A DNA stretch of 46,523 nt from Paucilactobacillus wasatchensis (GTDB lineage Bacteria > Bacillota > Bacilli > Lactobacillales > Lactobacillaceae). The stretch covers positions 1-46,523 of the forward strand of contig NZ_AWTT01000010.1 in assembly GCF_000876205.1 (NCBI RefSeq). Reading direction: 5' to 3'. A program made the position numbers and the translations under genes. The notes under the pieces were generated by a model. That model saw only the letters and a program-made list of their open reading frames with translations. It was not told the origin of the DNA and made no database searches. Shown here in pieces: positions 1 to 7,108 of the stretch (position 1 is its first letter; every line of letters starts with the position of its first letter).

Positions 1-5
1 AATAT

Positions 6-78
6 TCCGGCATAGCTCAGTTGGTAGAGCGTCTGACTGTTAATCAGAGTGTCGACGGTTCGAGCCCGCCTGCCGGAG
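6..78 (+). tRNA. tRNA-Asn (anticodon GTT)
   Basis: The sequence folds as a 73-nt cloverleaf with a 7-bp acceptor stem, discriminator G, and a perfect 5-bp anticodon stem around the loop CTGTTAA (anticodon at 39-41). The T stem has one A-C mismatch (tRNA positions 50 and 64) where a G-C pair would be expected. It is the first of two tRNAs that share the terminator at 209-258. More tRNAs may lie upstream of the window. Confidence 0.95.
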
Positions 79-123
79 TTATGCTTTTGATGTTAGCTGA
101 ATGGTTGACATCTTTTTGTTTAT

Positions 124-196
124 GCCGACTTAGCTCAGCTGGTAGAGCATCGGTGTCGTAATCCGGGGGTCACAGGTTCAAATCCTGCAGTCGGCA
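124..196 (+). tRNA. tRNA-Thr (anticodon CGT)
   Basis: The sequence folds as a 73-nt cloverleaf with a perfect acceptor stem (GCCGACT with AGTCGGC) and anticodon loop GTCGTAA, which puts CGT at positions 34-36. Two stem defects are visible: a T-T opposition closing the anticodon loop and an A-C opposition at the outer pair of the T stem. This isoacceptor reads only ACG and is often dispensable where a TGT tRNA exists, so weaker constraint is plausible. Confidence 0.9.
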
Positions 197-208
197 ATAC
201 CAATCGAT

Positions 209-258
209 AAAAAAGTTTATAAAATAGTGTTTTTTGCTATTTTTATAAACTTTTTTTC
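209..258 (+). terminator. Terminator of the tRNA-Asn/tRNA-Thr unit
   Basis: A long A/T-rich inverted repeat (209-227 against 237-258, 9-nt loop) ends in a run of T. It lies 12 bases after the tRNA-Thr discriminator base and is the only terminator before dtpT. Confidence 0.75.
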
Positions 259-335
259 TATGTAAAATAACCATGAATTGACATTATTTTTTTTAGTTAA
301 GTGATAGCTAAAACTGGTGAATATTTAATCATTTG

Positions 336-365
336 TTGACGACCATAGATTTACCGGGGTATAAC
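336..365 (+). promoter_or_regulatory. Putative promoter of dtpT
   Basis: TTGACG (336-341) and TATAAC (360-365) are separated by 18 bases. The expected transcript leader is about 90 nt. A further TTGACA at 278-283 has no good -10 partner. Confidence 0.55.
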
Positions 366-460
366 AGTTGTCATACTTCATTACTAGATGAAGCAATTTT
401 AATTTATTCAAACTATTTTGATAATAAGTTGAAAGATTCATATGATTCGGAGGAAAAGTT

Positions 461-1960
461 TTGGAAAATAAAAGCAATGCAGATAAATTTTTTTTAGGGC
501 AACCTAGGGGATTATCCACATTATTCTTTACTGAAATGTGGGAGCGGTTTAGCTATTATGGTATGCGAGCCATTTTATTATTTTACATGTATTATGCTGT
601 ATCAAAGGGTGGCTTAGGCTTTGACCAAGGTACTGCAGCCTCAATTATGTCGATTTATGGTTCCTTAGTTTACATGTCAGGAGTTGTTGGCGGCTGGTTG
701 AGTGATCGTGTTTGGGGTAGTCGAAGGACAGTTTTCATTGGTGGGATTTTGATCATGTTTGGTCATATTGCGTTGTCTTTACCTTTTGGATCTTCAGCAC
801 TGTTTGCATCAATAGCTTTAATTGTAGTTGGTACAGGGCTATTGAAACCAAATGTTTCCGAAATGGTTGGTGGTTTGTACTCAGAAACCGATCATCGTCG
901 TGATGCTGGTTTTAGTATGTTTGTGTTCGGTATTAACTTGGGTGCTGCTGTTTCACCCTGGGCTGTACCGTTTGCAGCCAATGGATTTGGTTTTCACGCG
1001 TTTGGTAATGAAATGAATTTCCATGCTGGTTTTTCGCTTGCCGCAATCGGGATGTTTTTGGGATTACTCCAATACTATTTCGATGGTAAGAAATATTTAT
1101 CTAAAGAAAGTTTATATCCACAAGATCCAATTGAAAAAGAAAACTTGCGTCCAATCATTACTTGGAGTGTAATTGGAGTTATTGCCCTGGCAGTTGTCAT
1201 TGCGTTAATGGGTGTGACAGGTAATTTGGATATCAATAATATTATTTGGATTATCACAATTGTGGTGATTGCATTGCCGATTATTTATTTTGTGATGATG
1301 TTGAGTAGTAAAAAGGTCAATAAGGTTGAACGCTCACGTGTTTGGGCTTATGTGCCACTATTTATCGCAGCTGCAATCTTTTGGGCAATTGAAGAATCTG
1401 GTTCAGTTGTGCTGGCCCTCTTTGCCGCTGATCGAACTGTGTTACACATTGGCGGTTGGCACTTCGCAGCTGCTAACTTTCAGACGTTAAATCCTTTATT
1501 TATCATGATTTTAACTCCTTTCTTTGTTTGGCTTTGGAGCTCATGGAAGAAACAACCAAGTTCACCAGGTAAGTTTTCTGTTGGACTTGTCTTCGCTGGT
1601 GCGTCATATTTATTCATGGCATTGCCGGGAATTATCAATGGTACAACATCAGGTCGTGTTAGCCCATGGTGGTTGGTTGGTTCTTGGTTCATCGTCGAAA
1701 TTGCTGAAATGTTAATTTCGCCAATTGGCCTTTCAGTTACGACTAAATTAGCGCCAAAAGCTTTCCAGTCTCAGATGATGAGTATGTGGTTCTTGGCAGA
1801 TGCAGCTGGACAAGCCGTAAATGCGCAAATTGTTAAATTGTATAGTGCCAACACTGAAGTAGCTTACTTTTTGATTGTTGGATTGGTTAGTGTAGCATTT
1901 GGTATCTTATTGCTGTTCTTTGTAAAACCAATTCACCGATTAATGGATGGTGTTGATTAA
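461..1960 (+). CDS. dtpT: POT-family proton-dependent di/tripeptide transporter
   Basis: The 499-aa protein is an integral membrane proton/peptide symporter that imports di- and tripeptides, a main amino-acid source for lactic acid bacteria. The PTR2/POT signatures are visible: the ExxERFxYYG motif (residues 25-34, [11 protein letters not shown]) and the FYxxINxGA-like segment [13 protein letters not shown] around residues 154-166. Hydrophobic stretches fit 12-14 membrane segments, and the length fits the family. The start is TTG at 461, eight or so bases after the ribosome site GGAGGAAAAG. It appears monocistronic, with its own promoter and the terminator at 1967-1999. Confidence 0.93.
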   Translation: MENKSNADKFFLGQPRGLSTLFFTEMWERFSYYGMRAILLFYMYYAVSKGGLGFDQGTAASIMSIYGSLVYMSGVVGGWLSDRVWGSRRTVFIGGILIMFGHIALSLPFGSSALFASIALIVVGTGLLKPNVSEMVGGLYSETDHRRDAGFSMFVFGINLGAAVSPWAVPFAANGFGFHAFGNEMNFHAGFSLAAIGMFLGLLQYYFDGKKYLSKESLYPQDPIEKENLRPIITWSVIGVIALAVVIALMGVTGNLDINNIIWIITIVVIALPIIYFVMMLSSKKVNKVERSRVWAYVPLFIAAAIFWAIEESGSVVLALFAADRTVLHIGGWHFAAANFQTLNPLFIMILTPFFVWLWSSWKKQPSSPGKFSVGLVFAGASYLFMALPGIINGTTSGRVSPWWLVGSWFIVEIAEMLISPIGLSVTTKLAPKAFQSQMMSMWFLADAAGQAVNAQIVKLYSANTEVAYFLIVGLVSVAFGILLLFFVKPIHRLMDGVD

Positions 1961-1966
1961 AAAAAG

Positions 1967-1999
1967 AAAGACTAAGCCGTTTGGGTTTGGTCTTTTTAT
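1967..1999 (+). terminator. Terminator of dtpT
   Basis: A 12-bp stem (1967-1978 with 1984-1995, GT pairs allowed) with a 5-nt loop is followed by a T-rich tail directly after the dtpT stop codon. Confidence 0.8.
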
Positions 2000-2015
2000 T
2001 TAGGGAAGTGACAAA

Positions 2016-2837
2016 ATGATAAAGGTAGCAATGAGCAGTGATAACCATTTTGATATTAATCGAGTTGATGTTGCTAAGATGATGCAAAAGCAAGCTGAAT
2101 ACTTGTGGGCTAATCAAGTTGATTATTATTTGATTGCCGGTGATTTATTTAATGACTTCGAGAAAAGTGTGGCCTACGTTAAAAATTTATCTCAATTGTT
2201 AGCTGGGCTGGTCCAGGTGCGGTTTATTGCAGGTAACCACGACATGCTACGTGGCATCTCGTTTCAGGAACTTGAAACTCTGCAGCAGCCCAATTACCTC
2301 CATCACCAATTTGAGGACGTAGTGGGCACAAACTGGCGTCTAATTGGCAATAATGGTTGGTATGATTATTCATTATCTAACCAAAACGTCTCGAGTACCG
2401 ATTTTGCTCGCTGGAAGAATGCGTACTGGGTTGATCAAACGATTGTCCAGCCAGGTAGTGATCGGGATCGACTAGAACTGGTATTACAGCAAGTGGAAAG
2501 CCAATTGAAACAGGCGAAAAAGGATCACAAAAATGTTTTATTCATGACGCATTTTGTTCCTAAAAAAAATTTTATTATTGACTCGCCTGATCAGAGAATG
2601 TGGAATATGAGTAACGCAATGATGGGCAGCGTTAAAATGGGAGAATTATTAGAAAAATATGAGGTCGCTTACGTTTTATTTGGGCATTTGCATATTCATC
2701 CAGCGCCCTTGAAAAGTAATCAAACAAGCTACTATAATCAATCAGTGGGCTATCATAACAAGCATAGCAATGAATGGCTTGAACCTGATTTTTTTGCTCA
2801 ATGGAAGCGCCGGTTAGGGATGCTTTTATTAGAATAA
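2016..2837 (+). CDS. Calcineurin-like metallophosphoesterase
   Basis: The 273-aa soluble protein carries the dinuclear-metal phosphoesterase motifs in order: a SSDNHFD segment (residues 7-13, in place of the usual DxH), GDLFND (41-46), GNHD (72-75) and GHLHIHP near residue 224. The fold and the metal ligands are clear, but the substrate is not. Relatives act on phosphodiesters, nucleotides or phosphoproteins. The ATG at 2016 is preceded by an AGGGAAG ribosome site. The gene follows the dtpT terminator and precedes a tRNA pair, so it appears to stand alone. Confidence 0.85.
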   Translation: MIKVAMSSDNHFDINRVDVAKMMQKQAEYLWANQVDYYLIAGDLFNDFEKSVAYVKNLSQLLAGLVQVRFIAGNHDMLRGISFQELETLQQPNYLHHQFEDVVGTNWRLIGNNGWYDYSLSNQNVSSTDFARWKNAYWVDQTIVQPGSDRDRLELVLQQVESQLKQAKKDHKNVLFMTHFVPKKNFIIDSPDQRMWNMSNAMMGSVKMGELLEKYEVAYVLFGHLHIHPAPLKSNQTSYYNQSVGYHNKHSNEWLEPDFFAQWKRRLGMLLLE

Positions 2838-2858
2838 TAATTTTTTTCAATAATTCTC

Positions 2859-2887
2859 TTGCACTTTTAATTTGATTTAGGTATCAT
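2859..2887 (+). promoter_or_regulatory. Promoter of tRNA-Tyr/tRNA-Gln
   Basis: TTGCAC (2859-2864) and TATCAT (2882-2887) are spaced by 17 bases. A TATAAT overlaps at 2887-2892 but lacks a well-placed -35. The tRNA-Tyr gene begins 19 bases after the first -10. Confidence 0.55.
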
Positions 2888-2905
2888 ATAATAGTTGATT
2901 GTTAT

Positions 2906-2988
2906 GGAGGGGTAGCGAAGTCTGGCTAAACGCGGTGGACTGTAAATCCACTCCTTCGGGTTCGGTGGTTCGAATCCACTCCCCTCCA
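2906..2988 (+). tRNA. tRNA-Tyr (anticodon GTA)
   Basis: This is an 83-nt class II tRNA with perfect acceptor pairing (GGAGGGG with CCCCTCC), discriminator A, anticodon loop CTGTAAA (anticodon 2942-2944) and the long variable arm expected of bacterial tRNA-Tyr. Confidence 0.95.
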
Positions 2989-2995
2989 TTGTTAT

Positions 2996-3067
2996 TGGGC
3001 TATAGCCAAGCGGTAAGGCAACAGGTTTTGATCCTGTCATGCGCTGGTTCGATCCCAGCTAGCCCAA
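2996..3067 (+). tRNA. tRNA-Gln (anticodon TTG)
   Basis: This is a 72-nt cloverleaf with a full acceptor stem (TGGGCTA with TAGCCCA), anticodon stem ACAGG/CCTGT around TTTTGAT (anticodon 3028-3030) and a perfect T stem. It follows tRNA-Tyr by 7 bases and is surely cotranscribed with it. Confidence 0.95.
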
Positions 3068-3082
3068 TTGTTACGCCTTTCG

Positions 3083-3126
3083 AAGTCGCTACCGACGATA
3101 AATCGTTGAAGTAGGGGCTTTTTATT
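3083..3126 (+). terminator. Terminator of the tRNA-Tyr/tRNA-Gln unit
   Basis: An imperfect bulged hairpin (inner stem CGACGA with TCGTTG, outer CTAC with GTAG and AAG with CTT) runs into five T residues. Confidence 0.6.
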
Positions 3127-3155
3127 TGGTATAAATTGTGTTATTTTTCACGATG

Positions 3156-3191
3156 TGTTATCTTTGAATGTAACCGATAACATTATGTAAT
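3156..3191 (+). promoter_or_regulatory. Promoter of the iclR-type gene with overlapping inverted repeat
   Basis: TTGAAT (3164-3169) and TGTAAT (3186-3191) are spaced by 16 bases. The arms TGTTATC (3156-3162) and GATAACA (3176-3182) flank and overlap the -35 element. The layout would suit autoregulation by the encoded IclR protein, which is an inference. Confidence 0.5.
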
Positions 3192-3253
3192 CACGACAGA
3201 CGAGCAATTTATTGATATTCTGCTCACCTTTTATTTTAGGAGTATACATAGTA

Positions 3254-4006
3254 ATGGAAAAAAAGATGTATGGAACAGTTTTACTGAAGGCAAACAAAAT
3301 CTTAGATTGTTTGGCAGATGGTAAAAGTAGGTTGGTACAAGAAATAGCGCAAGAAACTGACATCACTGCGCCGACTGTTTCTAAGATATTAACTACATTG
3401 CAATACATTAATTATGTTTCAAGGACTGCATTTACCAAGGAATACTACCTTGGTTCTAAAATAATAGGCTATGGAAACATCAATACTGGGGCCACTAGCC
3501 TGATTGAAACGACAAGAAGTTATTTAAACCAACTTCAAAGTGATGTCAACGAAACAATCCATTTGTCGGTTCCAGAAAACGACAGATTTGTTTATGTAAG
3601 AAAGATTATTCCCAAAAATCCAAGTATTTACCTGTCTTCTGAAGTCGGGCTTGCTCGGCCACTATACTGTTCAGGAATGGGCAAGGCAATTTTGAGCTCG
3701 TGTTCTGATCGGTGGATTGAAGGGTATTTAAACCGAACCAAGCTCAAACCATATACAGACCACACGATAACAACTCCAAAAGAGCTAAAAGACAACATTA
3801 AAATAATTAGGGAAAAGGGCTACGCAACTGATATCGAGGAGCAAGAAAACGATTGCTGCTGTATTGCCACAAGTTTAACAAAAGAAGACAGGATTATTAG
3901 TGCCTTAAGCGTCAGCTTGCCAAAAGGAAAACTAACTCCTGAATATAGTCAGTTTATTATTAACAAGGTGCTGACTACCAAAAAAGAAATTGAAATAGTT
4001 TTGTAA
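3254..4006 (+). CDS. IclR-family transcriptional regulator
   Basis: The 250-aa protein has an N-terminal winged helix-turn-helix (about residues 5-65, with LVQEIAQETDITAPTVSKILTTL) and a C-terminal IclR effector-binding domain (about 75-245, with VGLARPLYCSGMGKAIL). IclR proteins often control sugar-acid and aromatic catabolism, and KdgR of pectin degraders belongs here. The adjacent pectin-ester genes make it the likely local regulator. The ATG at 3254 is chosen because GGAG lies 11 bases upstream; an in-frame start at 3212 would add 14 residues but has no ribosome site. The gene has its own promoter and terminator. Confidence 0.88.
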   Translation: MEKKMYGTVLLKANKILDCLADGKSRLVQEIAQETDITAPTVSKILTTLQYINYVSRTAFTKEYYLGSKIIGYGNINTGATSLIETTRSYLNQLQSDVNETIHLSVPENDRFVYVRKIIPKNPSIYLSSEVGLARPLYCSGMGKAILSSCSDRWIEGYLNRTKLKPYTDHTITTPKELKDNIKIIREKGYATDIEEQENDCCCIATSLTKEDRIISALSVSLPKGKLTPEYSQFIINKVLTTKKEIEIVL

Positions 4007-4025
4007 ATCTGACGTTAATGAGAAA

Positions 4026-4052
4026 CCTAGTAACTTAGTTGCTAGGCTTTTT
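4026..4052 (+). terminator. Terminator of the iclR-type gene
   Basis: A 9-bp stem CCTAGTAAC/GTTGCTAGG with a 3-nt loop is followed by CTTTTT, 19 bases after the stop codon. Confidence 0.85.
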
Positions 4053-4153
4053 CGTATTCATTTTTAAACACTATAAGGTCCAATTGGCCAATTAATAAAG
4101 ATTAGTGACTAAGTAGACTTGGACAGCAGAGTTGGACTGGCAAATTTTAAAAA

Positions 4154-4167
4154 TGGAAACGTTGACA
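4154..4167 (+). promoter_or_regulatory. cre-like site, distal
   Basis: TGGAAACGTTGACA matches the Bacillus catabolite response consensus TGWNANCGNTNWCA at 13 of 14 positions. It lies far upstream of the inferred promoter, so its role is uncertain. Confidence 0.35.
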
Positions 4168-4326
4168 TTGTGATGTTTTTGCTCTGAGACCAATGATTGG
4201 TGAGCAAGATGCAAATTAGTTCCAGATTTGTAGCATAGTATAAAAAATATAAAACGCCAGATAAGAACATAAATTTTACGAACATTCCTATTTGGAAATT
4301 ATTTATTCAAAAAAAATTAAAACCAA

Positions 4327-4342
4327 TTGAAAGCGGTTACTT
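4327..4342 (+). promoter_or_regulatory. cre-like site upstream of the transporter promoter
   Basis: TTGAAAGCGGTTACTT matches the catabolite response element WTGNAARCGNWWWCAW with one mismatch. It lies just upstream of the inferred -35, where CcpA could repress or modulate transcription. Confidence 0.5.
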
Positions 4343-4359
4343 TGCGTGATATTGTAATC

Positions 4360-4389
4360 TTGTTGAATATGTTAGCGCTAACATATATC
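4360..4389 (+). promoter_or_regulatory. Promoter with a perfect 20-bp operator palindrome in its spacer
   Basis: The palindrome ATATGTTAGCGCTAACATAT occupies 4367-4386. It lies between a possible -35 TTGTTG (4360-4365) and a possible -10 TATATC (4384-4389). The core TGTTAGCGCTAACA has the central CG of LacI/GalR-family operators and also fits TGWNANCGNTNWCA at every position, so it could bind CcpA or a LacI-type pathway regulator. A bound protein would block the promoter. Confidence 0.6.
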
Positions 4390-4475
4390 TTTTATTGAGA
4401 AGCTGGTGATCAAAACTTACTTAACTACACATAATTCAGAATATTTATTTTTCAAATTTAATTGGAGGTATTCTC

Positions 4476-6032
4476 ATGGAAAACGCGATTACACCAAAGG
4501 CTCCAAGAAAAGTTACACTTATTAATCGACTTGGTTATGGGATGGGTAATTTCATTGGTGGCGGTGCATTGTCAATTAGTTCAGCATGGCGAATGTTTTT
4601 TTACACTACGTATTGTGGTTTGAAAATTTGGCAGGCAACATTAATTTTTGCAATTGGAACGTATATGGATGTATTTGATAACCCAATTATGGGATTCATT
4701 ACTGATAATTTTAATGCAACGAAGTTAGGCCAAAAATTTGGGCGACGTCGTTTCTTCATTGCAATTAGCATTCCGTTGATGCTATTTTATCCAATCCTTT
4801 GGATCCGTGGTCAATCATTTATTTACTATATTTTAACGTATATTATGTATGAACTTATTTATACGGTGTTTAACGTGCCTTATAAGACATTACCTGTTGA
4901 AATGACTGAAGATTATGAAACCCGTCAATATTTATCAGGCTACATGTCAGTGTTCGGCAAAGTGGCCGGTTTTGTCACAGCAGCATTACCTGGTCTTTGC
5001 TTTATGTGGTTAGGTAAAACAAACCCATTTGCTTATCAAGCTGCGGTTATTACATACGCAATTTTAATGGCAATTTCAGCAGCCTGCGTTTATTTTACCA
5101 GCTGGGAAAAAGACAAATCGGAAGTCAAAATTGAAAACGATACTGAAGGTAGCGTATTTCAGGCACTCAAGAAAATGTTTATTGATGTTTTCTCAACTTT
5201 GAGAATTCGAAGTTTCAGATGGCATCTAGGAATGTATCTATTCGGCTTTGGTGGCGAATGGTTATACTCTGCAATTAATACTTACTTCTTTATTTTTGTT
5301 CTTAATCGCTCCAACACTTTTGTTTCTGGGATTAATAGTTTATCAAACATCTGTCAACTTGTCTCCACGTTTGTTTTCATGTGGATTTGTGCCAGATTAG
5401 GTCGAACCTCAGGTGCATATTCAATTGCACTATGTGTCTCGATTGGAACGATGATCGCTTACGTGGTTGTCTGGGCTACTGGCCTAACTGGCGTAACCTG
5501 GTTAATCTTAGGTATTTCTGCTATTTATGGTTTCGTAACTGGTGGTGTCTACTATATCCCTTGGGCTAACTACGGGTACATGGCCGATGTTGATGAGATT
5601 GTTACCAATCGTCGTCGTGAGGGGATCTATTCTGGTGCTCAAACGATGGCAGGTAAATTAATTCGTGCTTCTAGTCTTGTTGTTCTTGGCTGGGTGTTGT
5701 CTGCAACACACCTTGTTGAAGATGCTACTGTTCAGCCAATGTCAGCTAAATATGGTTTAATCGGACTACTGCTTGTTGGTGTTTGTGGGCTCCAGTTATT
5801 AGGTATGTGGGCTTCCAAACATATGAAGGTAAATGAAAAAACGCAAGGTATCATTGTTGATGAAGTTGCCCGTGTTAGAAATGGTGGTTCTAAAGCAGAT
5901 GTTAAACCAGAAGTTAAAGCAGTTGTTGAAGAACTCACTGGTTTCAAGTACGAAGATTGCTTTGGCAATAATAATGTTGGCTACCATAACAAACATAAAA
6001 AGAACGATAAACTTAACTTAAAGAGTGTCTAA
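4476..6032 (+). CDS. GPH-family sugar:cation symporter, probably for pectin-derived oligosaccharides
   Basis: The 518-aa protein is a polytopic member of the glycoside-pentoside-hexuronide (MelB-like) family. The MelB-type motif DNPIMGFITDN (about residues 68-78) and FGRRRFF (about 88-94) are clear, and hydropathy suits 12 membrane segments. A hydrophilic tail from about residue 450 contains no IIA domain. The family includes TogT-like importers of oligogalacturonides. The substrate here is inferred from the two pectin esterase genes that follow. GGAGG precedes the ATG at 4476. Catabolite control is likely from the upstream sites. Confidence 0.82.
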   Translation: MENAITPKAPRKVTLINRLGYGMGNFIGGGALSISSAWRMFFYTTYCGLKIWQATLIFAIGTYMDVFDNPIMGFITDNFNATKLGQKFGRRRFFIAISIPLMLFYPILWIRGQSFIYYILTYIMYELIYTVFNVPYKTLPVEMTEDYETRQYLSGYMSVFGKVAGFVTAALPGLCFMWLGKTNPFAYQAAVITYAILMAISAACVYFTSWEKDKSEVKIENDTEGSVFQALKKMFIDVFSTLRIRSFRWHLGMYLFGFGGEWLYSAINTYFFIFVLNRSNTFVSGINSLSNICQLVSTFVFMWICARLGRTSGAYSIALCVSIGTMIAYVVVWATGLTGVTWLILGISAIYGFVTGGVYYIPWANYGYMADVDEIVTNRRREGIYSGAQTMAGKLIRASSLVVLGWVLSATHLVEDATVQPMSAKYGLIGLLLVGVCGLQLLGMWASKHMKVNEKTQGIIVDEVARVRNGGSKADVKPEVKAVVEELTGFKYEDCFGNNNVGYHNKHKKNDKLNLKSV

Positions 6033-6063
6033 TAATTACTTTAACAGTAGTATAAAATAATTT

Positions 6064-6095
6064 TAACTTTCAGTTTGTAACTGACAAATGAGTTA
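6064..6095 (+). other. Small hairpin between transporter and pectinesterase genes
   Basis: TCAGTT (6070-6075) pairs with AACTGA (6079-6084), and an outer TAACT pairs with AGTTA. The T-tract after it is broken. It could dampen transcription or mark an RNA processing site within the operon, but this is weak. Confidence 0.3.
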
Positions 6096-6137
6096 GAATT
6101 ATTTTTAATTTAATCAAACTAGGATGGTTGTGATAAT

Positions 6138-7079
6138 TTGCTAATATCTTACCCAAATAAACGTGAATATAATTCCTTTCAAGAAACATTTGCCAATTTA
6201 GACTTAGAGTCTGACGAGCTCAAAGTTATTATTGTCACACCAGGTGTTTACCAAGAACGAGTAACTTTGAGAGGGAAACATATTCGCATTATTGGGATTG
6301 GTGATGTGATTGTGGATGGAGCGGCCTATGCGCGACAGCTAGGACCGGATCACCAGCCAATTAATACTTTTCAAACAGCAACCTTCTATTGCGAAGGCGA
6401 AGATATCGTGTTGGACAATTTGACGATTAAAAATTCAGCCGGGCTAGGTAAAGATGTGGGGCAAGCAGTTGCTTTTTATGGTAATGGTGATAATATTTTT
6501 CTCCAAAAATGTACTATTGATGCGTTTCAAGATACTTTATTTTTGGCACCATTGCCACCTGCAACTAAAGAGGGACGTCCCTTCAATGCTCCGATAAATC
6601 AGCATGAATACTTACAATGTCACCGCTATACATTTGAAAATTGTGAAATTGCTGGTAATGTTGATTATATTTTTGGCGGAGGAACTGCCGTCTTTTATCG
6701 GTGTATTTTAAAAACAAAATTAGGCACTGAAAATGGGAACGCATTTATTGCAGCCCCGAGCACCTATCCAGATACATTATTTGGCTTTGTGTTTATCGAT
6801 TGTGAACTAACAAAAGATGATCATGACGTTTCCAATGTCTACCTGGCTAGACCGTGGCGCCCATATGGGAAAGCTTACTATATCTCTTGCAAAATCGGTT
6901 CTCATATCATTACTAAAGGTTGGGATAATTGGAATGGTGATGTTGGTCGGGAGAGAACTAGTGACTTTAGAGAATATGATTCAAACCAATACATTGCAGG
7001 CCGAGCAAGCTGGGTCGTCAATAAAAAACAAATTGATGAGTTCCTAATGGTTAAAATATTTAAGTATATGAAAATATAA
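6138..7079 (+). CDS. Pectin methylesterase (carbohydrate esterase family 8), no signal peptide
   Basis: The 313-aa protein is a right-handed beta-helix pectinesterase that hydrolyses methyl esters of galacturonate residues. The family active site is present: QDT at 131-133 (acid Asp132), GNVDYIFG at 173-180 (nucleophile Asp176), and ARPW at 237-240 (Arg238). There is no signal peptide or membrane anchor, so the enzyme is predicted to be cytoplasmic, unlike most pectinesterases. The start is TTG at 6138, ten bases after AGGATGG. It lies between the GPH transporter and the acetylesterase, which suggests it acts on imported short methylated oligomers. Confidence 0.88.
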   Translation: MLISYPNKREYNSFQETFANLDLESDELKVIIVTPGVYQERVTLRGKHIRIIGIGDVIVDGAAYARQLGPDHQPINTFQTATFYCEGEDIVLDNLTIKNSAGLGKDVGQAVAFYGNGDNIFLQKCTIDAFQDTLFLAPLPPATKEGRPFNAPINQHEYLQCHRYTFENCEIAGNVDYIFGGGTAVFYRCILKTKLGTENGNAFIAAPSTYPDTLFGFVFIDCELTKDDHDVSNVYLARPWRPYGKAYYISCKIGSHIITKGWDNWNGDVGRERTSDFREYDSNQYIAGRASWVVNKKQIDEFLMVKIFKYMKI

Positions 7080-7108
7080 TAAAACCAGTATGTTGAGAGA
7101 TGATAAAG

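Larger units (their letters stand above)
4053..4475 (+). other. 423-base non-coding region upstream of the pectin-ester operon
   Basis: No plausible gene is present. The stretch holds the cre-like sites and palindrome listed separately. The leader from the inferred start near 4396 to the ATG at 4476 is about 80 nt and shows no obvious riboswitch. Confidence 0.6.

Noticed and set aside
2746-5996. The peptide VGYHNKH occurs both in the metallophosphoesterase (near 2750) and in the tail of the GPH transporter (near 5980)
   Set aside because: The match is only seven residues, the flanks and codons differ, and the proteins are unrelated; chance is the simplest explanation.
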